A DNA stretch of 64,000 nt, from contig NZ_QKPO01000012.1 in the NCBI RefSeq assembly GCF_003258355.1, forward strand, positions 62,001 to 126,000. The letters run 5' to 3'. The notes under the pieces were generated by a model that searched no databases, was not told the origin of the DNA, and saw only the letters and a list, made by a program, of their open reading frames with translations. A program made the position numbers and the translations under genes. Positions 29,501 to 37,750 of this stretch are shown here, one piece after another (the stretch's first letter is position 1; every line of letters starts with the position of its first letter). This stretch comes from Confluentibacter sediminis. Lineage in GTDB: Bacteria > Bacteroidota > Bacteroidia > Flavobacteriales > Flavobacteriaceae.

Positions 29501-29796
29501 CGTTAGTTGTCGCAACTGGTGCAGGTGCCATAGGTAATAGAACTATTGGAGGGTCTTCTTTAGGGGGAATGCTCATTGGGACACTTTTTGGGGTGTTAAT
29601 TATACCTGGTCTTTACTACATTTTTGCTAAAATGGCTGAAGGTCGAAACCTTATTAGTGATGAGGCAAGCGAACCACTTTCTGAAGAGTTTATTAGACAT
29701 AATGAAGTGGAAAACCAAACAAAAATTAATACCGATAGCATTAGCAAATTAAAAAAATTGTTAAAAAAACTTCGTAAAAACAACCAAGATGAATAA
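26548..29796 (+). CDS. RND family multidrug efflux pump (HAE1 type)
   Basis: 1082 residues, AcrB-like inner-membrane proton/drug antiporter. Twelve membrane segments in two halves flank two large periplasmic loops. TM4 reads LAIGIVVDNAIVVVEAV: the first proton-relay Asp is kept but the second of the usual DD pair is Asn. The TM10 Lys is kept (MLVGLLGKNAVLIVEFA). The N-terminus (FIKRPVLAIVISVIIVFIG) and the C-terminal half (YFVLAAQYESFLLPFAVIL) are typical of the family. It overlaps the next gene by 8 bases. Substrates cannot be predicted. Confidence 0.96.
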   Translation: MFKKFIKRPVLAIVISVIIVFIGVLAIKQLPISQFPQIAPTTVNIFIAYPGSSSEVLVNSTLIPLETAINGVQDMRYIASDATSAGEATIRVIFEPGVDPNEAVVRVKTRVDQVMPLLPELVQREGVVITPVQPSMLMYVNLSSSDKNNDEKFLYNYAYTKVIPEIQRINGIASAQILGSRKYAMRVWLKPDRMRAYNISAEEVLKAMEEQSLLARPGRLGQSSGITSQSLEYVLTYQDRYNEPEQYKEIIIRANEDGEIIKLEDIADVKLGSEFFDIYSNLDGKPSASIILKQTFGSNGSDVIKAVKEKLDELKVDLPPDVDFQISYDVSNFLDASIEQVLHTLRDAFILVAIVVFLFLGDWRSTLIPIIAVPVSLIGAFFVMQLFGLSINLITLFALVLAIGIVVDNAIVVVEAVHVKMEEEHLTPYKASSEVLGEIGGAIIAITLVMVSVFIPISFMTGPVGVFYRQFSITMAGSIIISAIVALTLTPVLCAILLKNNHGKIKKSPVDRFINWFNKGFERLTGKYVNILNKIVARRIVTFGILAAFCAGIYLTNRVLPAGFIPNEDQGMIYAIIQTPPGATLERTNDVARKLQKICEEMEGVESVSSLAGYEIMTEGRGSNAGTCLINLKPWSERHHSVHEIMEELEEETKNLGAVIEYFEPPAVPGFGSSGGFSLRLLDKTNSTDYHQFEKVNSDFMEALSKRKELTGLFTFFSANYPQYELKINNKIAMQKGVTIGNAMENLNILIGSTYEQGFIRFGRFFKVYTQAAPEYRRLPSDLEKLFVKNEAGEMVPYSAFMTIEKKLGPNEITRYNLYNSASIRGLPSEGFTSGDAINAIKEVAAQKLPKGYDIAWEGLSFDEANRGNESLYIFIVVLVFVYFVLAAQYESFLLPFAVILSLPVGVFGSFILLKAMGLANDVYAQIGVIMLVGLLGKNAVLIVEFAVQKHRQGATILEAAIEGSKARFRPILMTSFAFIAGLIPLVVATGAGAIGNRTIGGSSLGGMLIGTLFGVLIIPGLYYIFAKMAEGRNLISDEASEPLSEEFIRHNEVENQTKINTDSISKLKKLLKKLRKNNQDE

Positions 29797-31237
29797 TATT
29801 AAAACACATATAAAGATGATAAAATTCTGTTTGATTGGTGTTTTGTCTATAGTGTCTCTGTATTCCTGTGTGCCAACCAAAAACATAAGAGAGGAAAATA
29901 AAGCGGTTCCAGAGCAATATAAAAATCAGTCTACAGATACCGTTAATACAGCAACTGTAAATTGGAAAGACTTTTTTTCAGACCCTAATTTAGTCATCTT
30001 AATTGATAGTGCTTTAGCGAATAATCAAGAGCTAAATATGATGTTGCAAAAAGTACAAATGTCTAAAAATGAGATAAAAGCAAAGCAAGGTGAATACTTG
30101 CCTTTTGTAGGTTTTTATGCTGGGGCAGAAGTTGAAAAAGTTGGTGAATTTACCCGAAATGGTGCCGTAGAAAAAAATCTAGATATTCGTGAAGATGAAG
30201 CGTTTCCAGAGCCATTAACCAATTTTTCAGCAGGTCTTTCTGCTTCTTGGGAATTAGACGTATGGAAAAAGCTTCGTAACGGCAAAAAAGCAGCAGTTTT
30301 AGAATACTTAGCATCTGTTGAAGGTAAAAATTTCATGGTAACACAATTAGTTTCAGAAATTGCGAGTGCGTATTACGAGCTCATGGCTTTAGACAATCAA
30401 TTAACAATTATCGAGCAGAATTTAGACATTCAGCAAAATGCTTTAAAAATGGTAAAGATTCAAAAAGAAGCGGCGCGTGCAACACAATTAGCAGTGAGAC
30501 GTTTTGAAGCCGAAGTCTATAAAAACCAAAGCAATAAATTTCAAATTCAGCAAAAAATTGTGGAAACTGAGAATTTAATTAACTTTTTGGTAGGACGCTA
30601 TCCTCAAACTATTCAAAGAAGTTCTCAGGAGTTTATTACAACAAAGGTCGATACCATTACTTCTGGATTGCCTTCACAATTATTAGCTAATCGACCTGAT
30701 ATTAGACAAGCTGAATTTGAATTATCGGCAGCAAAATTGAATGTTAAGGTTGCAAAAGCTAACTTTTTCCCTTCCATAGGAATTAAGGCTGGTGTAGGCT
30801 TGGAAGCTTTTAAACCTAAATTTTTAACGGACACACCAGAGTCGTTAGCCTATTCTTTAGTTGGAGACATTGTGTCCCCATTAATCAATAGAAATGCGAT
30901 TAAAGCAGAATATAGCACAGCAAATAACAGACAATTACAGGCTGTTTTTGAATACGAAAAAACCATATTAAATGCCTACATCGAGGTAGAAAATCAGCTA
31001 TCAAATGTTCAAAACCTTAAAAAAAGTTACCTTCTGAAAGAAGCACAAGTAGAGGCACTTACAGAGTCGATTGACTTATCAATTCAACTTTTTAAATCGG
31101 CAAGAGCGGAATATACAGAAGTGTTGTTAACCCAAAGAGAGGCTTTAGATTCTAAAATTGAAATTATAGAAACTAAACGCGATCAATTGTTGGCTCATGT
31201 AAAATTGTATCAAGCCCTTGGTGGTGGTTGGAATTAG
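29789..31237 (+). CDS. TolC/NodT-type outer-membrane efflux lipoprotein
   Basis: 482 residues if starting at ATG 29789; ATG 29816 (MIKFCLIGVL) is an equally good start and gives a cleaner lipoprotein signal ending SLYSC. Two outer-membrane efflux repeats follow, each with long helices and GxGLEAFKP/SxSWELDVWKK type segments; TEVLLTQREALDSKIEII near the C-terminus is characteristic. It forms the trimeric exit channel for the adaptor and pump encoded upstream. It overlaps the pump gene by 8 bases and ends before a terminator. Confidence 0.93.
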   Translation: MNNIKTHIKMIKFCLIGVLSIVSLYSCVPTKNIREENKAVPEQYKNQSTDTVNTATVNWKDFFSDPNLVILIDSALANNQELNMMLQKVQMSKNEIKAKQGEYLPFVGFYAGAEVEKVGEFTRNGAVEKNLDIREDEAFPEPLTNFSAGLSASWELDVWKKLRNGKKAAVLEYLASVEGKNFMVTQLVSEIASAYYELMALDNQLTIIEQNLDIQQNALKMVKIQKEAARATQLAVRRFEAEVYKNQSNKFQIQQKIVETENLINFLVGRYPQTIQRSSQEFITTKVDTITSGLPSQLLANRPDIRQAEFELSAAKLNVKVAKANFFPSIGIKAGVGLEAFKPKFLTDTPESLAYSLVGDIVSPLINRNAIKAEYSTANNRQLQAVFEYEKTILNAYIEVENQLSNVQNLKKSYLLKEAQVEALTESIDLSIQLFKSARAEYTEVLLTQREALDSKIEIIETKRDQLLAHVKLYQALGGGWN

Positions 31238-31260
31238 AATCATAGATTCTTTAAAATTTA

Positions 31261-31291
31261 AAAACCGTTCAATAATATGAGCGGTTTTTTT
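31261..31291 (+). terminator. Rho-independent terminator of the RND operon
   Basis: AAAACCGTTC/GAGCGGTTTT stem (one G-T pair), 8-base loop, T tract. Confidence 0.85.
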
Positions 31292-31295
31292 ATGC

Positions 31296-31303
31296 TATTT
31301 TTG
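31296..31303 (+). promoter_or_regulatory. Putative -7 box 7 bases from the ABC ATPase start
   Basis: TATTTTTG fits TAnnTTTG. With transcription starting about 7 bases beyond, the message would begin at or next to the ATG at 31311. Confidence 0.35.
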
Positions 31304-31310
31304 CAACAGT

Positions 31311-32216
31311 ATGCTACAAGTAAAAAACCTAACATTTTCATATCAAAAAACGCCTGTTTTAAAAGCTATTTCTTTTGAAGTTAAACCAGGCGAAAATTTG
31401 GCTATTACTGGAGAAAGCGGTTCAGGAAAAAGCACCTTATTAAAGCTTATTTTTGGGGAATTTGATATAGATGAAGGCAACATTTTTTGGAAAGACCACG
31501 AAATTTTAGGTCCCAAATACAATTTAGTTGTTGGCTATGAATTTATGAAATATGTATCTCAAGAATTCGATTTGATGCCATTTATAACCGTAGCAGAAAA
31601 CATAGGAAAGCATTTATCGAACTTCTTCCCCGAAGAAAAAAAAGAACGTACAGAAGAACTTTTGAATGTTGTAGAGCTTACGGAATTTGCAAACGTAAAA
31701 GTAAAAACACTAAGCGGCGGGCAAAAACAACGTGTTGCCTTGGCACGTGCATTAGCAAAACAACCCGAAATTATTTTATTGGATGAGCCCTTTAGCCACA
31801 TCGATAATTTTAAAAAACAAAGCTTAAGACGGAGCGTTTTTAAATACTTGAAAGAAAAAAACATTACCTGTATAGTTGCCACACACGATAAAGAAGATGT
31901 CTTAGGTTTTGCTGATACTATGATTGTTTTAAACAATAATGAAATAGCTGTAAATGACAGTCCAAAACGTTTGTACAGCAATCCAAAAACACCTTTAATA
32001 GCTTCTTTTTTTGGTGAATTTAATGTGATAAATGGTGGCATCATTTATGCACATCAATTAAAAATAGTTGAACATTCCAATTTAAAAGCAACCGTTATAA
32101 AAAGTTATTTTAAAGGGCATTATTATTTGATTGAAGCAGATTTAAATGGAGGGAAGGTATTTGTTGAGCATCCTGAAAGAATGGAAAATAGACGAAGTGT
32201 TTATCTTTCTATTTAG
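31311..32216 (+). CDS. Orphan ABC transporter ATP-binding protein
   Basis: 301 residues. Walker A is GESGSGKSTLLKL (residue about 35), the signature is LSGGQKQRVALARAL, Walker B is ILLDEPFSH and the switch His is in VATHDKED. The C-terminal 70 residues (about 230-301) form a TOBE-like beta segment. Closest in style to amino-acid, phosphonate or sulfate/spermidine importer ATPases. No permease or binding protein is adjacent, so the partner must be encoded elsewhere or the protein has another role. It converges on the GreA-like gene with a 4-base overlap. Confidence 0.92.
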   Translation: MLQVKNLTFSYQKTPVLKAISFEVKPGENLAITGESGSGKSTLLKLIFGEFDIDEGNIFWKDHEILGPKYNLVVGYEFMKYVSQEFDLMPFITVAENIGKHLSNFFPEEKKERTEELLNVVELTEFANVKVKTLSGGQKQRVALARALAKQPEIILLDEPFSHIDNFKKQSLRRSVFKYLKEKNITCIVATHDKEDVLGFADTMIVLNNNEIAVNDSPKRLYSNPKTPLIASFFGEFNVINGGIIYAHQLKIVEHSNLKATVIKSYFKGHYYLIEADLNGGKVFVEHPERMENRRSVYLSI

Positions 32217-32674
32217 AAAACCTCTTCAATTTTTAATTTTAGTTCCCTAAAAATCACTTCATCATCACTTTGTTTGCCTAAAAGTAATTGTCCGATGGGT
32301 GTATTGGGGGAAATGGCATAGAAAATGATAGTATCAATTTTTATTTCTCCCGCACTTATAGCTATAAAATAATTGTTTTGAGAAGTCATTACAACGCTGC
32401 CTAAACCAACAGTTTCAGAACTTTTAGAGATATCAATTTTAGAAAATGATTCTTTCAATTTTTGGATTTCCGCTAATTGATTCCCGGATTTTTCGCGTTC
32501 TAATTGTAACATGGCCCTTCCTGTTTCATGCTTATCTCCAGCGCTACTTTTAGTTTCAGATAATAAAGAGTTTTCAATCTCCTTTATAGAATTTTGAACT
32601 GTTTTAAATCTATTTTCAATAAACTCTAAGCATTGATTATATAAAGTTTGCTTGAGTTTTAAATCATTCATCAT
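32213..32674 (-). CDS. GreA/GreB-like protein (FKBP-type C-terminal domain)
   Basis: 153 residues. The N-terminal half is helical (KTVQNSIKEIENSLLSETKS, then a second helix with AMLQLEREKSGNQLAEI), with the acidic hairpin tip region SSAGDKHETGRA between. The C-terminal half has the Gre-type ISPNTPIGQLLLGKQSDDEV. Gre factors rescue backtracked RNA polymerase; whether this short, divergent version does so is inference. Homologues in flavobacteria are sometimes mislabelled 3-oxoacyl-ACP synthase, which the sequence does not support. It overlaps mtgA by 11 bases, so the two are cotranscribed. Confidence 0.75.
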   Translation of the reverse strand: MMNDLKLKQTLYNQCLEFIENRFKTVQNSIKEIENSLLSETKSSAGDKHETGRAMLQLEREKSGNQLAEIQKLKESFSKIDISKSSETVGLGSVVMTSQNNYFIAISAGEIKIDTIIFYAISPNTPIGQLLLGKQSDDEVIFRELKLKIEEVF

Positions 32675-33362
32675 TCTTTTTGTTATAATCTAATTTGCCG
32701 AAAAAGCCCATTTGTCTTACAATCCAAGCTTGCCTGCCTTGTATATATGCCGAAGCAGGATTAGCTCTATACCTTTTAGGATTAGGCAATACGGCAGCTA
32801 TGGCAGCCGCTTGATAGCTTGTTAGTTTTGAGGCTGGTTTTTTGTACCAATATTGTGCTGCTGCTTCAGCACCGTAAATACCATTGCCCATTTCAATACT
32901 ATTAAGATATACTTCCATAATGCGTTCTTTCGACCAAATAAGTTCTATTAAAAAAGTAAAATAAACCTCTAATCCTTTACGTAACCAACTGCGATGTGGC
33001 CATAAAAAAACATTTTTGGCTGTTTGCTGACTAATGGTACTTGCTCCTCTGGTACGTTTACTTTTTTTATTATGCTCAATAGCCTTTTCAATAGCTTTCA
33101 TATCAAAGCCGTAATGGTTTAAAAAGTTTTGGTCTTCACTGCAAATTACCGCCAATTGTAAATTTTTAGAAATATTGTCAATAGACTCCCAATCATGTTT
33201 CCAAACAATGTCTTCACCACTTGTAGCTTGTTGTACAGTTCGAATCACCATTAATGGGGTTGCAGGAACAGGAACCCATTTAAAGATAATAACTAAGGCA
33301 ATAGAAATGACGAAAAACCAACCAATCGTTTTTAATAAAAGTTTAAATATTTTTTTAATCAT
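32664..33362 (-). CDS. mtgA: Monofunctional peptidoglycan glycosyltransferase
   Basis: 232 residues. One N-terminal membrane anchor (residues about 8-28) is followed by the GT51 domain: catalytic-Glu motif AVICSEDQNFLNHYGFD, RGASTISQQTAKNVFLW and KERIMEVYLNSIEMGNGIYG. It polymerises lipid II glycan strands at the periplasmic face of the inner membrane. The length matches E. coli MtgA (242). It starts one base beyond the stop of the FAD oxidoreductase and overlaps the GreA-like gene at its 3' end. Confidence 0.95.
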   Translation of the reverse strand: MIKKIFKLLLKTIGWFFVISIALVIIFKWVPVPATPLMVIRTVQQATSGEDIVWKHDWESIDNISKNLQLAVICSEDQNFLNHYGFDMKAIEKAIEHNKKSKRTRGASTISQQTAKNVFLWPHRSWLRKGLEVYFTFLIELIWSKERIMEVYLNSIEMGNGIYGAEAAAQYWYKKPASKLTSYQAAAIAAVLPNPKRYRANPASAYIQGRQAWIVRQMGFFGKLDYNKKNDE

Positions 33363-33363
33363 A

Positions 33364-34476
33364 CTAATCTAATATTTGAGATAATTCTTTTCCAATTAAA
33401 CTTCCAATTGCGATGCCCATACCTCCAAGACGAACACCACAATACACATGGTTACTTAGTTGTTTTACAATGGCTTTTTTTTGATTGCCCATACCCATAA
33501 TACCAGTCCACCTATATTCAATTTCAAAAGGGGTTTCTGCCAAAATAGAGGTTTTTAAGAGGGATTCCAATGCATCTTGAATAAGTTGTGTATGATGAAA
33601 CTCTGTCGTTTCTTCACTTTTAAAATCTAGGTTTCTACCACCCCCAACTAAAACTCTATTATCAATATTTCTAAAATAATAATAACCTTTATCTAAATGA
33701 AAGGTCCCTTTTAGTTGTAAATTTTTTATGGGTTTTGTAATTAACACTTGAGCACGTGCCGGTTTAACCTCTTCGTTAATTAGTTGTGAAGCAAAACCGT
33801 TTGTTGCTATTAATAATTTAGACGTTGAAAACTCAAGCCAATTTGTTTTTATTTTTACTGAATTTTGAATTTCTTCAAAATGTTCAACGGTAACATTATT
33901 TAAAATTTTTATATCTTTTGATTGCACTTTTTTAAGTAAAGCTTCCATCATCATCCCAGTATCTATTTGACCTTCAAAAGGATTAAAAACACATTGATTT
34001 TCTATATTTTTAAAATTGAAAATATTATTTTTTATACTAAATATATCCGCCCGAAAAATCGGGAAGAGCATACGATTTATGATATCTATTTTACTTAAAG
34101 ATTCTTGAAAAAGGACATCGTTTTTATCAAATAGTTCATACCCACCATAATTTTTATACCCAATCTTTTTATCATTTAAGGTTTCCCTTAATAATTGCAA
34201 GCCATTAAATCGTTTTTTAACAAGATCAATAACTTCTTTTTCAGAATGTGATTTTAAATCGTCTAAAATTTCACTTAAACTACCAAAACATGCAAAACCA
34301 GCATTTTTTGTACTAGCACCTTGCGGGAGCATACCTTTTTCTAGTATTAAAATTTTAGATTTAGGAAAGCGTCTTTTTAAATGTAAGGCACAGCTTAAAC
34401 CAACAATGCCACTACCAACTATAGTGAAATCTATATTGGTAAACCAGCTTTTTATTTCCCAATAAGAAAAGTTCAA
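33364..34476 (-). CDS. FAD-dependent oxidoreductase (DAO family)
   Basis: 370 residues. The dinucleotide-binding motif FTIVGSGIVGLSCALHL lies at residues about 17-33, followed by ILILEKGMLPQGASTKNAG, typical of D-amino-acid or glycine-oxidase-like flavoproteins (DAO fold). The C-terminal FAD contact is GVRLGGMGIAIGS. The substrate is unknown; a free amino acid or amine is likely. First gene of the oxidoreductase-mtgA-GreA-like run; it lies downstream of the accC terminator. Confidence 0.88.
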   Translation of the reverse strand: MNFSYWEIKSWFTNIDFTIVGSGIVGLSCALHLKRRFPKSKILILEKGMLPQGASTKNAGFACFGSLSEILDDLKSHSEKEVIDLVKKRFNGLQLLRETLNDKKIGYKNYGGYELFDKNDVLFQESLSKIDIINRMLFPIFRADIFSIKNNIFNFKNIENQCVFNPFEGQIDTGMMMEALLKKVQSKDIKILNNVTVEHFEEIQNSVKIKTNWLEFSTSKLLIATNGFASQLINEEVKPARAQVLITKPIKNLQLKGTFHLDKGYYYFRNIDNRVLVGGGRNLDFKSEETTEFHHTQLIQDALESLLKTSILAETPFEIEYRWTGIMGMGNQKKAIVKQLSNHVYCGVRLGGMGIAIGSLIGKELSQILD

Positions 34477-34578
34477 GGGTTTGAATGTTAGTGATTAGCA
34501 AAAATAGTGAATTTGTACTTTTGTTTTTAAAAAGATATAAGACCCCGTTTGAACGAATTTTATCGTCATATTGTCCCC

Positions 34579-34619
34579 AAAAAAAAAAGTCCCAATTTTA
34601 ATTGGGACTTTTTTTTTTA
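34579..34619 (-). terminator. Rho-independent terminator after accC
   Basis: Long symmetrical hairpin AGTCCCAATT/AATTGGGACT flanked by A and T tracts. It starts directly at the accC stop codon and separates accBC from the FAD oxidoreductase gene. Confidence 0.88.
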
Positions 34620-35969
34620 TTCTTCTGTTGGCTTTTCAAGCACGAAATCTTCCATGAATTTAGTGGTGTAATTACCAGCTAAATAATCAGGGTTTTCCAT
34701 TAACTGCCTGTGGAATGGAATAGTGGTTTTTACACCCTCTATAACGAACTCATCCAAAGCACGTTTCATTTTATTAATCGCTTCTTCTCTAGTTTGAGCA
34801 GTGGTTATTAACTTGGCAATCATAGAATCGTAATTTGGCGGAATGGTATAACCAGCATAGACGTGCGTATCTAAACGCACACCGTGACCTCCAGGCGCAT
34901 GTAATGTGGTAATTGTACCAGGTGATGGCCTAAATCCATTAAATGGATCTTCAGCATTTATACGGCATTCTATAGAGTGCAACTTAGGGGTGTAGTTTTT
35001 ACCTGAAATAGGTACACCTGCCGCTACCAATATTTGTTCGCGTATTAAATCGAAATCAATCACTTGTTCTGTAATAGGGTGTTCTACCTGAATACGAGTA
35101 TTCATTTCCATAAAGTAGAAATTACGATGCTTGTCAACTAAAAACTCGATGGTTCCAGCACCTTCGTATTTAATGTATTCAGCAGCTTTAACTGCGGCAT
35201 TTCCCATTTTTTCTCTTAGTTCGTCAGTCATAAACGGCGAAGGGGTTTCTTCGGTTAATTTTTGATGACGACGCTGAATGGAGCAATCTCTTTCAGATAA
35301 ATGACATGCTCTTCCTGTAGAGTCTCCAACAATTTGAATTTCAATATGTCTGGGTTCTTCTATAAGTTTTTCCATGTACATATCGTCATTTCCGAAGGCA
35401 GCTTTGCTTTCCTGTCTAGCAGAATCCCAAGCATCTTTAAGCTTTTCTGGTTTCCAAACAGCACGCATACCTTTTCCACCACCACCAGCAGAGGCCTTTA
35501 ACATGACTGGGTAGCCTGTTTTTTTAGCTATTTTTTCGCATTCTTCGTACGTTAGTATGATGCCATCACTACCAGGAACACAGGGCACACCTGCTTCCTT
35601 CATGGTTGCTTTTGCATTGGCTTTATCTCCCATTCTATCAATCATATCCGCTGTAGCACCAATGAATTTGATATGATGTTCTTCACATATTTTTGAAAAT
35701 TTAGCATTTTCAGATAAAAAGCCGTAGCCTGGGTGAATAGCATCTGCATTGGTAATTTCTGCAGCAGCTATAATATTTGAAATTTTAAGGTAAGAATCTT
35801 TACTTGAAGCAGGACCAATACATACGGCTTCGTCTGCAAATTTAACATGTAAACTTTCTGCATCTACAGTAGAATAAACAGCTACGGTTTTAATGCCCAT
35901 TTCTTTACAGGTTCTAATAACACGCAGTGCTATTTCGCCTCTGTTGGCAACTAATATTTTTTTAAACAT
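34617..35969 (-). CDS. accC: Acetyl-CoA carboxylase, biotin carboxylase subunit
   Basis: 450 residues. ATP-dependent carboxylation of the biotin on AccB, the first half-reaction of malonyl-CoA synthesis. Motifs: [18 protein letters not shown] at the start, the ATP-grasp glycine loop [15 protein letters not shown], and [15 protein letters not shown] with the catalytic residues. The length matches E. coli AccC (449). It lies downstream of accB, separated by an 86-base spacer with an inverted repeat. The accA and accD genes are not in the window. Confidence 0.98.
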   Translation of the reverse strand: MFKKILVANRGEIALRVIRTCKEMGIKTVAVYSTVDAESLHVKFADEAVCIGPASSKDSYLKISNIIAAAEITNADAIHPGYGFLSENAKFSKICEEHHIKFIGATADMIDRMGDKANAKATMKEAGVPCVPGSDGIILTYEECEKIAKKTGYPVMLKASAGGGGKGMRAVWKPEKLKDAWDSARQESKAAFGNDDMYMEKLIEEPRHIEIQIVGDSTGRACHLSERDCSIQRRHQKLTEETPSPFMTDELREKMGNAAVKAAEYIKYEGAGTIEFLVDKHRNFYFMEMNTRIQVEHPITEQVIDFDLIREQILVAAGVPISGKNYTPKLHSIECRINAEDPFNGFRPSPGTITTLHAPGGHGVRLDTHVYAGYTIPPNYDSMIAKLITTAQTREEAINKMKRALDEFVIEGVKTTIPFHRQLMENPDYLAGNYTTKFMEDFVLEKPTEE

Positions 35970-35991
35970 AACTTTAAAAATTAAAAATTAC

Positions 35992-36047
35992 AAATTCCAA
36001 TCTCCAAATTCCAGATAATGGATTTAGGGATTTGTGTATTGGAATTT
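35992..36047. repeat. Inverted repeat between accB and accC
   Basis: AAATTCCAAT (35992-36001) and ATTGGAATTT (36038-36047) are perfect complements around 36 bases that include further AAATTCCA units. It lies in a noncoding spacer within an operon. Confidence 0.45.
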
Positions 36048-36055
36048 TTAACTGG

Positions 36056-36538
36056 TTATGATGGGTCTATTAAAAATAAAGGTTGGTCAAATTCTACTGG
36101 AGAAGAATCATCAACCAATATTTTTACTACTTTTCCTGAAACTTCAGATTCAATTTCGTTGAAAAGTTTCATAGCTTCAATAATACAAAGCACATCGCCT
36201 TCTGCAATTGTTTGTCCAACCTCCACAAACAAAGGTTTGTCTGGTGATGGTTTTCTGTAGAAAGTTCCAATAATTGGCGATTTTATTGTTATATATTTTG
36301 AATTTTCTGTTGCTGCGGGAGTTGCCGTTGGTGTTGAATCGACAACGGGTTTTACTTCACTCACAGGAGCATATGTTGCTTGTGGTTGCGTTGCTACTGG
36401 AGCATAATGTACAGCTGCAGTATCTGGATCTGGTCCGGTTTTAATGGTGATTTTGATATCATCCATCTCCAATTTAACCTCACTTGCACCAGATTTGGCA
36501 ACAAACTTGATTAAGTTTTGAATCTCTTTTATATCCAT
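36056..36538 (-). CDS. accB: Biotin carboxyl carrier protein of acetyl-CoA carboxylase
   Basis: 160 residues, typical. The C-terminal biotinyl domain carries the biotinylation site CIIEAMKLFNEIESE (Lys in EAMKL) and FVEVGQTIAEGD; the thumb-like segment and a Pro/Ala/Thr-rich linker (residues about 45-80) precede it. It shuttles carboxylated biotin from AccC to the carboxyltransferase. It lies 30 bases after fabH and upstream of accC. Confidence 0.98.
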   Translation of the reverse strand: MDIKEIQNLIKFVAKSGASEVKLEMDDIKITIKTGPDPDTAAVHYAPVATQPQATYAPVSEVKPVVDSTPTATPAATENSKYITIKSPIIGTFYRKPSPDKPLFVEVGQTIAEGDVLCIIEAMKLFNEIESEVSGKVVKILVDDSSPVEFDQPLFLIDPS

Positions 36539-36568
36539 AATTTGCTAATTAATTATTTTTTGGTTTGG

Positions 36569-37570
36569 TTAGTTTACTGAATTATATGCCCATTTTAAAT
36601 AAATAGAACCCCAATTAAATCCGCCTCCAAAAGCGGCAAATATTAAATTGTCTCCTTTTTTCAATCTGGACTCGTAATCATTTAATAATAAAGGTAACGT
36701 AGCAGACGTGGTATTGCCATATTTTTCTATATTGGTCATTACTTTTTCGTCTTCCAGCTCTATTCGCTGAGCAGTAGCATCAATAATACGTTTGTTAGCT
36801 TGATGCGCTACCAACCATGAAACGTCATTTTTGGTTAAATTATTTTTGTTCATGATTTTTATTGTCGCATCTGCCATATTAAAAACTGCATTTTTAAAAA
36901 CTGTTTTTCCTTCTTGAAATGCATATTGACCACCTTTTTCTATAGCCTCTACAGAGATAGGATATGATGAACCTCCATAAGTAGCTTGCAAAAAGTCCCT
37001 TCCTGTACCGTCACTTCTTAAATATTCATCCTGCAAGCCTAACCCTTCGTTATTAGGTTCAAATAAAACGGCTCCTGCACCATCACCAAAGATAATGCAA
37101 GTTGCTCTATCTTTATAATTAATAATTGAAGACATTTTATCCGCTCCAATTAATAGAATGCTTTTATACCTTCCAGATTCTATGTATCCGGCAGCCACAG
37201 ACATACCGTACAAAAAACTTGAACACGCAGCGTCCATATCAAATGTAAACGCATTTGTTGCTCCAATTTCAGAAGCCGTGTAAGCAGCTGTTGAAGCAGC
37301 CTTCATATCTGGTGTTGCCGTGGCAACAATAACTATTTCAATAGTTTTAGGGTCTATTCCTGTTTTGTTAATAAGATCTTGGGCAGCTTTTATAGCTAAG
37401 TAAGAGGTTCCTTTACCATCATCTTTTAGAATTCGACGTTCTTTAATTCCTGTTCTAGAAGTTATCCATTCGTCGTTAGTATCAACCATTGTTTCAAGGA
37501 TTTGATTGGTTAATATATATTCTGGTACATAGGCACCTACAGCTGTAATTGCCGCAGAGATTTTACTCAT
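36569..37570 (-). CDS. fabH: 3-oxoacyl-ACP synthase III
   Basis: 333 residues. Condenses an acyl-CoA primer with malonyl-ACP to start fatty acid synthesis. Catalytic Cys in DMDAACSSFLYG, His in WLVAHQANKRI and Asn in EKYGNTTSAT form the KASIII triad. The length is standard. It lies in the conserved DUF177-rpmF-fabH-accB-accC gene order, but a strong terminator between rpmF and fabH suggests that it has its own promoter here. Confidence 0.97.
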   Translation of the reverse strand: MSKISAAITAVGAYVPEYILTNQILETMVDTNDEWITSRTGIKERRILKDDGKGTSYLAIKAAQDLINKTGIDPKTIEIVIVATATPDMKAASTAAYTASEIGATNAFTFDMDAACSSFLYGMSVAAGYIESGRYKSILLIGADKMSSIINYKDRATCIIFGDGAGAVLFEPNNEGLGLQDEYLRSDGTGRDFLQATYGGSSYPISVEAIEKGGQYAFQEGKTVFKNAVFNMADATIKIMNKNNLTKNDVSWLVAHQANKRIIDATAQRIELEDEKVMTNIEKYGNTTSATLPLLLNDYESRLKKGDNLIFAAFGGGFNWGSIYLKWAYNSVN

Positions 37571-37706
37571 AACTTTATAGTTAATTCGACCAAAAAATCA
37601 TAAAAAATTCACTAAAATGCTCAAAATTTGTTCAAATTAGTGAAATTTGGTCTAATATTATACAAATTAAGTGGTTTTTGAACTGTTATAAAAACATATC
37701 ATAAAA

Positions 37707-37730
37707 AAAACGCTCACATGTGAGCGTTTT
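37707..37730 (-). terminator. Rho-independent terminator after rpmF
   Basis: Perfect 24-base palindrome AAAACGCTCACA/TGTGAGCGTTTT, followed on the minus strand by a run of T. It separates rpmF from fabH. Confidence 0.9.
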
Positions 37731-37750
37731 GTTATATGCAAGCATAATAA

